NCBI GenBank assembly: GCA_016110215.1 | Contig: JADWQD010000008.1 | Span: 1,798,001 to 1,862,000 of the forward strand | Source of the DNA: Capronia americana | Taxonomy: Eukaryota; Ascomycota; Eurotiomycetes; Chaetothyriales; Herpotrichiellaceae | DNA: 64,000 nucleotides | Direction of reading: 5' to 3' | Shown: positions 1-12,360 of the stretch, piece after piece | How positions within the stretch are numbered: position 1 is the stretch's first letter | Layout: each line of letters opens with the position of its first letter | Program-made: the position numbers and the translations under genes | Notes under the pieces: generated by a model | What the model saw: the letters and a program-made list of their open reading frames with translations, nothing else | Told to the model about the DNA's origin: nothing | The model's database searches: none

Positions 1-636
1 CGCAGATCTTTCCGATCCAAGGGCAACGCAATATCTGCCTCTTCCATTATCTTTTTGTCCAGAGCTTTTGAGGTGACGAGCTTGAACGGGTCCTTCTCAA
101 AGTCCAAAGTCCTTTTTTGCTCCATCAGATCCCAGTTGCGCAGAGCGTCGCCTATTGATGCGTTGATTGTATGTCAGAACTTGAGGTCAATCTCATGTTG
201 GTGAGGTCTGTAAGTGCTCGTTCCACTCACAGTACTCCTCCATCAAACGCCTTGTGCGTCGGCCAGAAGCCACTTCCAGGCGTCCATCCGTAAGCGCACT
301 CGCTACCTCATCAAGAATCTCCTTCTGTAGCACGTGGAGGTTCATCCGCTGCAGAGTTGCTAGGTTTACCACACACTTGAACTCCCCCGTTGCCCTGTTA
401 GGAATTGGGTACAGCAGCTCATTTTTGCCGGCCCCGAATACCCGTTCCGGGAAGTCGCGGTCAATGACCGGTATAACCGGGGCGGACTGACGTCGTGAAG
501 GCCGTCGCTCTGGGTCGATTTCGGGGATTGGACGTAGAGCTGCTGGTATGATGTTCCCCAGAAGGTGGTTCTCTTGAAGTGCGTCCTGCCTCTGGCTATG
601 GGTACTAACCCGCTGTGTTTCCCAACCACGACTCAT
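1..636 (-). CDS. DUF6594-like hypothetical protein, 3' part cut by window edge
   Basis: Two exons can be read on the minus strand: 636-231 and 151 running off the left edge. The intron (230-152) has a GTGAGT donor and an ATAG acceptor and keeps the frame. The ATG at 636 is preferred; the frame stays open slightly upstream but only with a TTG. The protein has a low-complexity, Arg/Pro-rich N-terminus of about 75 residues. Then comes a helical segment with NLATLQRMNLHVLQKEI, followed across the intron by YCDALRNWDLMEQKR. This order (a helix pairing Leu/Gln with an acidic stretch, then an 'L.NWDLM' helix) resembles the N-terminal half of the fungal DUF6594 family, which usually ends in two or three membrane helices; that end would lie outside the window. 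Family assignment is tentative and no function is known. At least 185 residues are visible. Confidence 0.55.
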
Positions 637-3210
637 GCTATTCGACAACTCTGCGTTCGGTTGACACTCCCTGGCTTGGTCGTCTAACTGAGTTAGACTC
701 CGCGGCTGACTCTTGCGCGGCCGCTTGAACCTTGGGTAAGGCTAGGTCTTCTCTGTCTTTCTAAAGACGGAAGGAGATTTTAGAATCTTTTCAAAAATGA
801 GAAATGATAGAAGACACTTGAGCGAGGCAGTTGACCACAGCCGCACTCGAATTAGCAAAGACCATTGGAAACGCAACATAAATGTGAGGGTGTAGAGAGC
901 GCGAAATTCCAACAGCAGGCTTATTCGAGCTCCCTTCTTCGTGCCGGCAGCGTTGTTACGTGAAGAGTGGCTGATGGTGCATGATAAGGGCCGGCGCAGC
1001 AGTAGTTCTTGCCGAGGGCAGCATAGGGGCAGTTCTTAACGAAAGCAGCTGCATCCAAATGTCCGTGGCTTTGTCCGGCTCCGTGTCTGATGCCGTATTG
1101 GCTCGAGTTCGCGTTGGTGGGAAAACAACCTCTCGTAACTGGGTCAGCGATTGCCCGGTGACAGTCAACCAATACGGTAATGGAGACTTGCTGTAGTCAC
1201 AATAGGGCGAGTGTTCCATATTCCCCTATGGAGCTGTCGCAGTGATGGCTAGACCCAATGGAAAATTCGGGGTAGCCCCCTGTACGCCACCCGCCCGTCG
1301 ATACTCGCAACCATTGTGCCATGATCAAGCTCGTCCTGTCGAAGATCCGCTACATGGGGACCCTAGAATTGAACAACCCATCCAGAGAGTCCAGATGCTC
1401 AAGGTCAGTCACTGATGAATGAGCGCCCACGAGAACGGACTCTGTTTTAATGTCTTGAAACAGCTTTGAGGACGGCGATCATGTTCTCTGCTGGCTGATG
1501 GAGGAGCCAGACTGCATCAACCCCGTCTTTCTCTACAGATGCTTCAATAGCAGGAAACAGCGACTCGGGGGTCATCAGTGCGTCTTCTCCAGAATATCTT
1601 CAGCGTTGGAAGCGGGTCATTGGCCTGGTGACGACCTGCTCAAGTGAGGAAAAGGGCTGCCATTACTCCGTGTCATAGTGGCTAGTATTCCGTGACTGAA
1701 TCAGATGAATCTAGGTTCTGCTGGCAATGATATTCGCTTAATGTTTTCGGGGAAAGGATCGTTACTATAAAGGACGAGATCTTTCGGACAGTTCGATCGA
1801 AAAAGTTCATGTGGTTTCATATGTGACTATTAACTTTCAAACAAGCGCTAGGCTTAAGGCGGTACGTCTGGACAACGAGAGGGTGCCTGAAGACAGCAGC
1901 GCGGCCAGATAACCGGCTCCGAGGGCACTCTGGCAACAATAACCGAGCAAGCGGACACACAATCATAAATCGTGAAGCTACAAGGCGAGATGGTCGACTC
2001 AAGGTTCAGCATCAAGAAGTGAGTTGGGGGCATAGGCTATTTAAATGTGACGTCTCGCTCCTTTTATAATTGTTGTGTGTTGGTCAACAGTGAAGGAGGT
2101 ACTCGCGGCGACGCAGTAAAAGGCTCGCTGGACAGCAAATCTCTATTCAATATCGGTGTACTCTCTTGACTTCTTAGGACGGGACAAACCAATTGATATT
2201 CACTGTGTAGGCAGCAGCCACACAATCCGACAGCCAGTGGCAAGGGGAACGAAGCCGGGTTGGATCGAATTCATCTCTTATCTGCCTCACTCATTCTTCT
2301 GGCTGTCATAGTTCAGAGGATCCAAACATGTTCTGTTCTTGCTTCTGACCACTTCCCACTCGCAGGCTTTATTGGGTTCTTTGTCAGATGTTTCGAGCCC
2401 TGGATCTTATCACAGCCATCCTCGGCGCTGCCTTGTCTGTGCAATCGAGCGACACGAGCCGTGTCTTGCACACCACCACTCAAGGCTCTGGACGCGTCGA
2501 TGCCTTTATCTCGTGGGAGTAGAGATTGTGGCGCGGCCTCGCCGAGAGACACGGTCGTTTAAGGACCGTGGTTCCGAGCGGCTAGACATCGTGGCGCAGC
2601 AGCTCATCGAGAGGAGGCACCGTTGGCTTTTGCGCGTGACAGCACTCAACTACACGGATCGAGTGAAACTCCGAAGTCGAGGCGGCCGGGGCCGCGCGAG
2701 CAGGAAGCAAGCGGCGTGGCCGTTCCTCTGGTGGACGAGCCTTCACTGTAACGAAACGAGGTGCTGTTAATCTGCAATGATATGCTGGACTTACGAATAC
2801 ATCGACGACCTTACGGAATGAAATCAGAAGGAGCGTGGGATGCATGCGTGCTGGCGTGATAATCGCGCGTAGCTGCGCCGCTGTGTGAAACTGACCGTGA
2901 CATGAGATGCTAGGCCGTACCTTTGGTTTGGAACTCATCAGGGCTTGGGTCGTTAAGCCAAAGAAGGGCTAGCTGTTTTCTTACACGCTAAGCCTCGGGC
3001 CTCGTCACGCACCCGTGCACAAGGCTCTTCTCTTCATTGAGCGCCTCACTGAATTTTACCGGTCCTGCCACGGTGCTGTAACGAGTCCTCGACCGTGGTT
3101 CCATGTATAACTGTATGTCACAATCGACGTGCAGTCACCCCACCCGAACGCTTGAAGCAAGTCCACCATGGCGGACCTTCATACTGTGTTCACATTTCGC
3201 TCATCACATT
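637..3210. other. Intergenic, no convincing gene
   Basis: About 2.6 kb between the DUF6594-like gene and the short-chain dehydrogenase. Open frames here are short, overlap one another on both strands and show no family motif. One 42-residue minus-strand frame (1575-1447) reads like coding sequence and is listed as a finding. No repeats or RNA genes were recognised. Confidence 0.4.
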
Positions 3211-4219
3211 CTATCTCGTGAGCTCCCACTGTTGTGTCAACACGTCTCCCGCCCAGCCCCCCTCATCGTCATCGTCCATGTCGACGTAACCTTCTTGCAC
3301 CACAGTGAAGGCACGTCCATTGACGTCGGCTTCCGTTGCGAGCTTGGTTGCGACGTTTACGCAATCGTCAATACTTGCAAAGGAGAATCCATCCCCCGGC
3401 ATCATGCCCAGTGAGGCCATCTCAGTCATTTTCGGCTGGACTAGGGGCGTGTTTATCCAAAAAGGCGCAATGAGGTTGACCCGTACGTCCAACTTGGCAG
3501 TTGTATGTCGGAGACCACGGAAGATACCACGCACGCCAACTGCGACATTTGTCAATGCATGATTGTGGGTTCCCGGGCTCATACTCACACTTGGATGCAT
3601 TATAATCGGTATTGCCAGGCATGTCTGAATAGCCGGCGAGGGAAGAGACGAGGATGAGCGACTTCGAAAAGGGCCGCCTAGATCCCATCTTCGACGGAAG
3701 CTGCATATAGTATAACGCGAGCCAAGCGTTCTTGTACAGGCCCTCCAGGTTGACTCGGATTGCACTGAGCGCTGGCTCAGGCGGTATATGGCCCGGGTCT
3801 AATGAGGGCTCGGCGGCGTCCATAACTTGATCCGTCAGACTACCTCCATCACCCGCAACACCAGCAAAGAGGCCGACCACATCCAAGCTCCCGCCTGGGC
3901 CGAACAGGGCAGCATGTTTGAATGCTAGCACACTTGACAGCCAGTCTGTCACATCACAGTGGACGTAAGAAACATGATGACCTTGGAGATTCAGGTCGTG
4001 AGCCACTCGCTGCCCAGGGATATCTTGCACGTCCGCGATAGTCACATAAGCGCCTGCCTTTGCAAAATGGGTGGCTGTCGCGAGGCCCAATCCGGACGCA
4101 CCTCCTAATGTCTCAGTCAGAGCCTTTGGTCGCCTCTCGGAAGTTGGGGTGTCATGGAACGTACCGGTGATGATGACGGATTTGTCCCTCAACGCCGAGG
4201 CGTCGTGCAAACCACTCAT
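3211..4219 (-). CDS. Short-chain dehydrogenase/reductase (SDR)
   Basis: NAD(P)-dependent oxidoreductase of the classical SDR fold, 299 residues. Exons are 4219-4165, 4104-3589 and 3539-3211. Splicing of intron 1 (GTACGT...ATTAG) rebuilds the nucleotide-binding motif TGGASGLG at residues 18-25. Intron 2 (GTGAGT...CGCAG) joins YNASK to the following FGVRG helix. Visible motifs are the Gly-rich TGxxxGxG, an acidic residue after the second strand (IADV), the catalytic Ser in LVSSLAGY and the YxxxK pair in YNASK. The AGVAG after the fourth strand replaces the usual NNAG. The closest general resemblance is to fungal 15-hydroxyprostaglandin-dehydrogenase-like SDRs; the substrate is unknown. Intron 1 is 60 bases with no stop, so retention would insert 20 residues into the cofactor motif. 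The C-terminus is acidic (DMDDDDEGG). Confidence 0.88.
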
Positions 4220-5706
4220 TTATTCAGAGTTGATATCGTGATTTTCTCGGAGTCTCTGTGTTATTGACTATGGATTTTTGATACGAGTGTGTGGCGGGTG
4301 TAGTGCTGTTGCAAATCTAGTCCAGACACCCGACAAACTGCGATAGCGAGAGGGGAGAGGGCAATCGCTTAAGATCATTTCCAACGAGCCGGAGATCATC
4401 CTTTAGCCAGTTGTATACATCCACTGGATAACCGACAGGGCACCTGGGACAGATTGGTGGACGACGTAGCAATAAAGAGTGAGCGATATCCTCGGGATAA
4501 ATATCCCAGGCTAAACATAATTCCTTGATGGTTATCATTCTCCCGGGTCACTTTTGTTTTCTTCCCACCCAAGTAGACATGCCACGTTGTTTTATGGTTA
4601 TTCCGAGCCAGTTTAAAGCCTGGGTTTCGATTCCCATCCTAAATATCATGATTTTTATCGCAAGCGCGCGCCTTATGTAAAAGGCACTAAATTATCGTTG
4701 GATCTTGCGTTTCACAGTGCTAACTTTACTGCCTGGAAAATAAGCTTCTTCCATCAAAGCACCTGTACCTTTGGCTACCCTGGCGTATTTCCAGGTATGC
4801 ACGTTGCATAAATTCTCGGTCTGTGAGCCCGCGGCCGCGGAATGCACCAGCTCAAACATCTACATCACTGTTGACGACATGATCAGCACTCTACTAAAGT
4901 TCACGGACATTCGGCTTACTGCTCGTAATCGGAAGCTCGCCAGTGGGGGGAAGACGAACCTTCATCTCCTCGTTGAACTCTGGGTTGCCGAGAGATGATG
5001 TACGAGAACTCGTGGTTAATGCTTCATCTCTCCACTTGACTCGAGCCCCTAGTCCGATCAAGATCTAAACACTTTGATCAGCGTAATGTAAGTAGATAGT
5101 CTCAGCAGACACGAGCTTGTCATTGCCACGTCAAGCAAGCGTGGCATTAATCTAGACGACCTTGGGTACCCACGCCGTATCCTGGAGCGTCAGGTGATGT
5201 TCACGTCGACATCGCATAAGCGTCGCTTCGAGAATCTCAAGCTAAGCTGGCCACACCATTTTCAGGCACGCGCGAATCACCGCAGGCGGTTCTCACGTAT
5301 CCGAGATGTCCACATGGTCCCTTCCATGGCGGTTAGTGAGCACATTGAACGTCATCCCCGACCCTTTGCTGTCGATCAGTCTCTGTTGCATCTGGATCCT
5401 GCTTCTACACCTTTGAACTCTAGTGAAATATGTCCCACGCTGCACTCGATTGTGGCTAAGCTGAGTCTTTTTCTTCTGGTCTCGAGTCGCCCAAAGACTG
5501 AAATACAAAACTGTTGCTCTGCTCCCTTCAATCGCTCTCCCAACAACAGCACTGATTAACAACCTTGTCCTATGCAACATCCGACGTTTGTTGCACCCAA
5601 TCACATTGTCAAACTACAGTAGCGTCGCAACAGCATTAGCTCATCTCCCCTCCCAGAGAGCATCGTTCGGTATCGATTAAGCTACATCGGAGAACCATTC
5701 CCCGCA
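4220..5706. other. Intergenic, no convincing gene
   Basis: Between the divergent SDR and trehalose synthase genes. A 73-residue minus-strand frame with an ATG (4538-4317) has plausible composition (WDIYPEDI, CPRCP) but matches no family I recognise and may be a decayed fragment. The rest shows only short overlapping frames. The last 70 bases before 5707 contain a CCCCT (STRE-like) element in a pyrimidine-rich context; this is a weak match. Confidence 0.35.
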
Positions 5707-8116
5707 ATGGGCGACCCCGGGGAGCGCAGACAGAGTGTCAGCAAAGAGGTTCACCATGACTTCCGGGCATATCGTTCCCAGTTTCGCCGAACTCGTTCGG
5801 CAAGTATAAAGCTTCCCGAACACGTCGAGATCGGGACCAGCTTCAGTGTGAGTGTTTCCTTTCTCGATGCGCATCGTGGTACACCCTCAAAAGCGCATGC
5901 GCTTGATGATGACCTTCACCTCTACATCTCTCTCAGGAGAGCTTCAGCTTACATTCTCCATTATAGGAATTCTGGGCCGGTCTTGCAATCGAACGGGAAA
6001 GCGACCGATGTCTCAAGATTGGAATTGTCATCCATGACGGTACCTACGGCATAGACTTCTCTGTACAACGTGTGTCATTAGAAGAAGAGGAGGAGCACAA
6101 GAAGAATGGGGATAGCGATTGGGTTGCAGATCACGTCATCGCCGAACTCGACCGCTACAGAAAAGACCATGCTTGCAAGATCCTGGGTGCCGGAGTCATC
6201 GCGGAGCTCGACGGGCAGAGTCCGACGCTCTGCTCGAGACTGTGGTCTGAATTGGATATTGTCCCTATGGTGGTAACGTCAAACTGGGTGCTACGGCCTG
6301 AAAAGGAACAAATACGGCAGAGAGTGGATGAAACTGCCGACTCGGCAGCTCGAAAGTGTCTGGCGTGAGTGACGGCTCGTCCCCCGTGATGCTCCAAGTC
6401 TGACGTGTATAGATTTTTTTCTCCGACGAAACAACCTCGTCTGTCGATCAGCTTCCAGAACGAAGTCCAAGTCGACCTGGGCGGTCTGATACACCTCGTT
6501 ACGTTGAACGATTATCAGAAATCTGTCAGAGAACCCACGTGGAGAGCCGCGCAGAAATACATCAAGGATGTGGTCGACCGCAAGCTTCGAGTTGTCTTCT
6601 TCAGCGCCACACCCCAAGGTGGCGGAGTGGCTCTGATGCGCCACGCACTGATCCGGTTCTTGAGACTACAGGGCGTGAATATCGAGTGGTGCGCAATCTT
6701 CGCTGGCTACGGGAAGTGTAGGTACTGACTACCTCGCAGGTTTGTGCCCAAGCCGAGGCCCGATGTCTTCCGAATCACCAAAACAAACCACAATATCCTA
6801 CAAGGCGTGGTGCCCCCCGAGATCCGCGCGACGGACGAGCAGCTTGGAAAGATCAAGGAGTGGATCGTTGATAACGCGGAACGATACTGGGTGAGAGACT
6901 CAGGTCCACTCAGTGCGCCTCAGGACGGCGGCGCGGACGTCATCATTATCGACGATCCTCAGATGCCAGAACTCATCCCGATCGCTAAAAGAATTGCACC
7001 GGACCGACCCATCATTTTCCGAAGCCATATTGAAGTCAGAGATGACCTGGTATTGAATGACGGCAGCGCGGCCCAGCACGTATGGCGAAACATGTGGTCG
7101 ACTATCCAGCATGCAGACGTTTTTCTCAGCCATCCAGTCAGGTCGTTTGTCCCGCCTGATGTGCGCAAGGAAACCCTAGGTTGGCTCCCGGCAACTACGG
7201 ACTGGTGAGTGTTGGATCGACACTCAAGGCGGATTAAAGAGCTAACCACAGCCGCAGGCTTGACGGTCTCAACAAACCAATGGCCGAATGGGATCTGAAG
7301 TACTATATGCATATCCTCCGACAGGTCTGCCAAAGCCAAAACCTACCTCAGCTCGCCGATTCCAATCGAGGATATTTCACACAAGTGGCGCGATTTGATC
7401 CGTCCAAAGGCATTCCCGACGTCATCAAGAGCTATGCCAGATTCCGAGAAATGGTGAAAGACAGGCCCCAAGAAGAAGTACAGCAGCTGGTCATCTGTGG
7501 GCACGGTTCTATCGACGATCCAGATGCCACTCTAATCTACGACGAGACGATGGCCCTGATCTTGGATAGTTATCCCGACTTGGCCGAGGATATTATAGTG
7601 GTCAGACTCGGACCGAGTGATCAGATCCTGAACGCTATCCTGTCCTTATGCACTGTGGCATTTCAACTGTCCACGAGAGAGGGATTCGAGGTCAAGGTCT
7701 CCGAAGCATTGCACAAGGTGAGTATCATCCTAGGTGTACTGGTGTATGTGCTGACGTAGCCGTAGGGCAAACCTGTTATCACCACTATTGCTGGAGGTAT
7801 TCCACTTCAAGTCGAAGACGGGAAGAGCGGCTACCTCGTCTCAAGAGGAGACCATGAATCCGTTGCCAAGCACTTATACAACCTTGTCACGGACAAGGAC
7901 CTGTACAACCGGATGAGTGAGTACGCAAGGACGCATGTCAGCGACGAAGTCCACACGGTTGGAAATGCCCTGAGCTGGATGTACATGGCGTCGAAGGTTG
8001 CTGGGGGGCAGTCCTTGAAGCCGAATGAACGGTGGATAAACGATATGGCAAGGGAAGAGGCTGGCGAGCCGTACAAAGACGGGGAGCCACACTTACCACG
8101 ACACCTTTCGACATGA
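5707..8116 (+). CDS. ccg-9: CCG-9 type trehalose synthase/phosphorylase (GT4 family)
   Basis: Glycosyltransferase family 4 enzyme of the fungal clock-controlled gene-9 type, which makes or phosphorolyses trehalose, a stress and spore disaccharide; cytosolic. Six exons: 5707-5847, 5967-6364, 6413-6688, 6740-7204, 7258-7717 and 7766-8116, giving 696 residues, about the family's usual size. All five introns have GT donors (GTGAGT, GTGAGT, GTGCGC, GTGAGT, GTGAGT) and YAG acceptors. The N-terminal half carries the family stretches FWAGLAIE, HDGTYGIDF, ATPQGGGVALM and KPRPDVFRITKTNHN. The C-terminal half carries the nucleotide-sugar site, with FTQVARFDPSKG near the linker and an EX7E motif (E568, E576) in STREGFEVKVSEALHKG. 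The start at 5707 is supported by the basic N-terminus, but an earlier non-homologous leader cannot be excluded. Assignment to the family is firm; whether it works mainly as synthase or phosphorylase cannot be read from sequence. Confidence 0.9.
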
Positions 8117-9070
8117 GCCACGAATTCGTTGGGTTTCTTCCCCCATGAGGCGTTAATGCACGCGGCCCCGGATTTTTGAAGGAAGCACACATGCAAGGAC
8201 TGGATTGAACTGGGTGATTTATCTCTACTCCCTTTTCTCTCATCTTCGTCATGGTGGGACAGCCGATTTACCTTTGAGATCGTCCATTACAGATGAGGGC
8301 TACGAGGTATGAGCAGGGAAGAGACTTGTGGTATTATTCGTACATTGCTAGCCATCATGTCAGAACCTCATCCGCGCTCCTTCCGTTGAAGCCTCACCTC
8401 GATGAAATCAATGTGCAAGTGGATTGCCGTCTCGTTTCTGTATCTCATTACTGTAGCCATCTCGCCTCCGGGCGACCGCGTCCCGGTTCCGCGAATCAGA
8501 GCTCGTGATTTGCGGCGACGCGGGGGTTTCACAGGTCGAGGCGTCGTTCTAGTGTCTAGTGACATGGTTTCAATCCACAACAGTAAAGTCGTTAATTAGG
8601 ATACTCCCTTCGATCTCTCATCTCGAAGAATCAAGTCCGGCTGGATTATTTTACCTTTTGGTCAAATACCGGCCTCGCGCTCTCCAATCACTGCTTGCCT
8701 CGATCAGACATGACCAATGAGATCCCGACGTGAGAGAACGTGCTCGATCAACAATTGCGATATTCCGCTGCGGCCACTGTCCTCGTATGTACGTAACTGC
8801 GCACCACATCAGCGTGATGATTCAAGGGTCTGTGGTTACAGCACCGTCATCTGGGGTGCGGGCAATCATCCTCGCCCGCTACACCCGCTTCCGAGCGGAA
8901 ACGCACTTCGACATCAGTGTAATGATTGTGATATCCGAGCTCTCCGCTGAGGTAGGCTTCGAGAACCGTGAGTTTTATCATTTTATAACCTCACAGCCGT
9001 GCTCGCACTACAGCCTATTCCCTTCCCTTAACACCCCTCCGCGGAATTCCACCTCCCCAGCTCATCAGAG
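8117..9070. other. Intergenic, no gene seen
   Basis: About 950 bases between the trehalose synthase stop and the next ATG. Frames are short and antisense to one another. The last 70 bases are C/T rich, as expected of a fungal promoter or 5' leader. Confidence 0.4.
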
Positions 9071-9856
9071 ATGTATCGCAAACGCAACGGCTCGCTCGGC
9101 TTCTCCTTCACGCGCTTCGCCAACGCGGCGGTCCCCAACTTTTTCGCCGACCCCACACCCTCCCATCACATTGACCTGACCGGCTACCGGCGCGACATGT
9201 GCTACATGCACCAAATCACATCCCCGGACCCGTGCGCCCTGGACGAGCGGTCCTTCTACGTCGCGGGCATCGTCGACTCCGAGAGCGTCTCCAAGAAAGT
9301 GCACGCCAAGTTGAAGAAACATGATATTCTGCGCCAGGACGGTAGCGTCGACACGTTCAAGATCGGACCGCGGTTTCCGCATCAGCTGGCGCTGTTGAAT
9401 CTGAACAGGCAGAAGGATCTGGTGGGCATGTTGTTCTGGTGGGAGGAGGAGTGTCAGCGGCTTCGGAAGCTCGAGGCCGAGGAAAAGGAGCTGGACAGTC
9501 TAATCGAGGAGGCGGACGAGAAGTTGATCATGATGGTGGCCACGACGGAGGACGCGGATGATACTCCGGAGAGGGAGCATCTCAAGGGCACGTTGGACCA
9601 GTTGAAATTCGCGAGGGAGAGGATCCGGATGAAGAAGAGGCAGAGGCCCAGTCAGCGGGATCCGGATGTCGAGGCGGACAAGGACGATATTTTGGGCGCG
9701 TTCCATGGAAGGAGCAAGAGTTTGCCTAACGTGGCTGTTGGGACCGGTGGCGGTAATAGTGGGAATGGAGAAGTGAGTCCGCAGCAGCAGCACGAGCACC
9801 ACCACCACCGCCACCAGCATTTGGTCAAGCCGCCGGAGTATTTCGCAAGTCCTTGA
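9071..9856 (+). CDS. Conserved-looking hypothetical with coiled coil and His-rich tail
   Basis: Single exon, 261 residues, not assigned to a named family. The first 110 residues look globular (SLGFSFTRFANAAVPNFF, then a Cys/His-containing CYMHQITSPDPC). A Trp pair (LFWWEEECQRLRKLEAEEKELDSLIEEAD in two overlapping pieces) opens an acidic, heptad-like coiled coil at about 122-150. A second helix follows (LKGTLDQLKFARERIRMKKRQR). The tail has a Gly/Asn stretch and a His cluster (HEHHHHRHQH) that could bind metal but may be simple low complexity. The strong G+C bias at third positions and the clean ATG in a C-rich leader support a real gene. No signal peptide or membrane helix is seen, so it is probably cytosolic or nuclear. 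Confidence 0.7.
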   Translation: MYRKRNGSLGFSFTRFANAAVPNFFADPTPSHHIDLTGYRRDMCYMHQITSPDPCALDERSFYVAGIVDSESVSKKVHAKLKKHDILRQDGSVDTFKIGPRFPHQLALLNLNRQKDLVGMLFWWEEECQRLRKLEAEEKELDSLIEEADEKLIMMVATTEDADDTPEREHLKGTLDQLKFARERIRMKKRQRPSQRDPDVEADKDDILGAFHGRSKSLPNVAVGTGGGNSGNGEVSPQQQHEHHHHRHQHLVKPPEYFASP

Positions 9857-11159
9857 CGGACCGAGGATCTCTAAGAAGGGCTGCATGAACATGTCATCGC
9901 CCTGCAAAGACGACGTTTCCACCGTTGGACCCAGTCACGCCCGTGGGCGTTCTGGCTGCTGTCCGCAGTTGATATCCTTCTACAGCGTGTCACACGCGGG
10001 AACCGTCTACAGGTTCCGAGTAGGCGAACATGGTACACGGCGCCTTGCACCGGAGGGAGGAGGAGGAAGAGTGGTCCCCATGACCCCCCGTTCCAAGCGC
10101 CCGAAAGGCTCAATAGCTGGGGGCGCACTACACCCCGAGCATGCCCGTCCCCTATTGTACAGTATGGTCTCGTCGAAAATTCCGTTGCAACGTGAAGAGT
10201 AAGTCGCTGGAGGGTATGAAGAGTGAGTCACCCGAAGATATCTATCTCTCCATAGCTCGGGGTTCTCAGAAAGTAAGATCAAGTAAAATACATACATAGG
10301 CGACTTCCAGGCTAAGGAAAGGGAAAAGTCATGCAATATATTTCCCGGCCCGTGCAAACCGTACAACAGGGAACAGGGGGAACACAGGGGAACAGGGGAA
10401 TAAAACGACGCGATCGACCGTCATGTGGTTCGATGCGATATGTTTCCCTGATCTTGCAAGCTTTTGGGGAGAAAACTGTTCCTGTCCCGTGCCATGCCAT
10501 GCTACTCCGTCACCGGTAGACAGCAACCACGACTCTTGATCTTGAGAAAGACGTACCGAGTACCGAGTACAATGGACATATGGTGATTCGGGAAATAGAT
10601 TACGTATCCTGGCCCTATATCAGCGGAATCCCTGGTCTGTCTGTTTCTGAGTGTGAGCGTTGAGACGGCTCCCTGCTCCCCCTCCCCCTCCTCCTCCTGT
10701 ATTTCTTAGACCTAACTTCTTCACGCATCGTATGGACTGTAATCACTGTGGTAACGGGAGATGGGAAACGGTACGGCTTTTTTCTTTTTGTGGATTACAT
10801 CCATCGTTTCGAGTTTAAAAGGCCTCCTGACGGAGCAGTGATGTGATGGCAAGGCTGATACTGGCTGAGCGGTGGCGTTGCTGTGGCTGCTTTCCGCCCG
10901 GGATCTAGTTCTGCGTCTCTCCGGGAGTATGGAGTCCAAGAGAAAATGTGCTATTAGGGAGGGCATGATCTCAGGGCATTTGCCGACTATTCATTGAGTG
11001 GGTGGTTAATCCACTTCCCATAATCACTGCCTTCCTTTCCCATCCGTCGGCGACATCGAGGCTTGTCGTATCCACTGAAAACAAACCCGACACACCTGAC
11101 ACGCCTACCTAGTCGGCTCATGACACCTCCAATGCGAGCGAGCCTGTGAAGCTGCCAGC
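9857..11159. other. Intergenic, low-complexity tracts only
   Basis: 1.3 kb between convergent genes, so it should hold two 3' ends. A G-rich tract with imperfect GGGAACA repeats lies near 10365-10400, and a CCCCCT/CCT polypyrimidine tract at about 10675-10698. No coding segment was recognised. Confidence 0.4.
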
Positions 11160-12360
11160 TCAGACCTTCAGAACAGCCCTGTATCTGATCTTGCCGCTGC
11201 GCAACCTGTCAATCGCCTCCGCGACACCTTCTTCGTCCATGTGGAACTCCTCAATCAGGGGCTTTATATCATGTTGAGCGGCAAAGGCGAGCATCTCGGC
11301 GTGCGTCGTGCGCGACGCTACGAGGTTGGTCACTAGATTGTAGCAGTTGAAGAAATAGGGCATGAATCTAGATGGGAGGGGGGAAGAACGATCGTCAGTA
11401 TCGCAGGATTTGCGGGCGTCTTGGGGACAAAAGCGAACAACTTACGGGACTTCAAGGGTGTTCCCGATCGCTCCGAGAACAACGATAGGAGCACCTCTTG
11501 CGACAACCTTCTCGCTCATGAACCTATAGTCGTGATTAGAGACTGTTGATGCTGCCCCGTTTCCGTGGGAGATGGTGGTTGTCATAACTTACGTTTTCCA
11601 GTCGGGAGCCTTGTGTGCGGTGATCAGTAGGAGGTCGACGGGCGCTTCGAGCTTGTCTTCCTGGCCTAGGACCACAAACTCCGAGGCTCCAAATTCCCTT
11701 GCTTCCTTTTCTTTGTTGGCGCTCGTGCTGAACACCGTCACTGAGGCGCCCAACTTCGCGGCGAATTGGATCGCCAGATGACCTAGTCCGCCGATCCCGA
11801 GCACGCCAACACGCATCCCTGGCTGATAGTACGTCTTCAATGCCGAGTAGACGGTCGCACCGGCGCATTGAAGCGGGGCAGCCATCTCCGAGGACATCGA
11901 CTCAGGAATCTTGTATACATAGCCCTCGGTCGCGACGTAGTAAGTCGAGAAAGTGCCGTTGCTGTGACCCGTAAAGCCGTAGATGTCGCGGTTGTAGCAC
12001 ATTGTCTCTTTGCCACCGAGGCAGTATTTGCAATGGCCACAGCTCTGAAGGGTTTTGTAAGTTTGAAATCCCTTGCAGAGAGCGTCACACCAGGGATGTG
12101 GCCGGGCTTACACTTCTCAGGTACCCCCCGCCTACTCGATCGCCCACTTTATGGATCGTCACTGCGTTGCCAACTTTCTCAACAGTGCCGACGCCTTCAT
12201 GACCAAGGGCACAGCCGGGATCAATGAAGAATAGGTCGGTACCACAGACACCACTGTGGGTTATCTTGACGAGGACTTCGTTGGGCTTGAGGTCGGGAGT
12301 CTCAGCTGGTGTCTTCTTCACCTTGCCCTCCACGCCGCGCATGACGAATGTTTGTGCCAT
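11160..12360 (-). CDS. Zinc-containing alcohol dehydrogenase (MDR, ADH/CAD-like)
   Basis: Medium-chain dehydrogenase that oxidises alcohols or reduces aldehydes with NAD(P)H, 328 residues, cytosolic. Exons: 12360-12112, 12044-11593, 11523-11446 and 11367-11160. The catalytic zinc ligands C39 (GVCGTD) and H54-E55 (GHEG) are present. Four structural-zinc cysteines (C85, C88, C91, C99 in CGHCKYC...C) are rebuilt exactly by splicing intron 1. The Rossmann motif GVLGIGGLGHLAIQFA follows. The ending is somewhat shorter than in yeast-type ADHs (about 340-350), but all core strands are there. The ATG at 12360 begins the conserved N-terminal barrel directly. The gene is convergent with the upstream hypothetical and head-to-tail with the hydrolase. 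Substrate is unknown; cinnamyl/aryl alcohol type or ADH type are both possible. Confidence 0.9.

Noticed and set aside
4317..4538. 73-residue minus-strand frame
   Set aside because: Has an ATG and fair composition, but there is no family match, no splice continuation and poor context; kept only as a possible relic in the intergenic note.
4610..4650. Sequence GGGTTTCGATTCCC resembling a tRNA T-arm/B box
   Set aside because: The loop would have eight bases, the T stem pairs poorly and no A box, anticodon arm or acceptor stem fits on either side.
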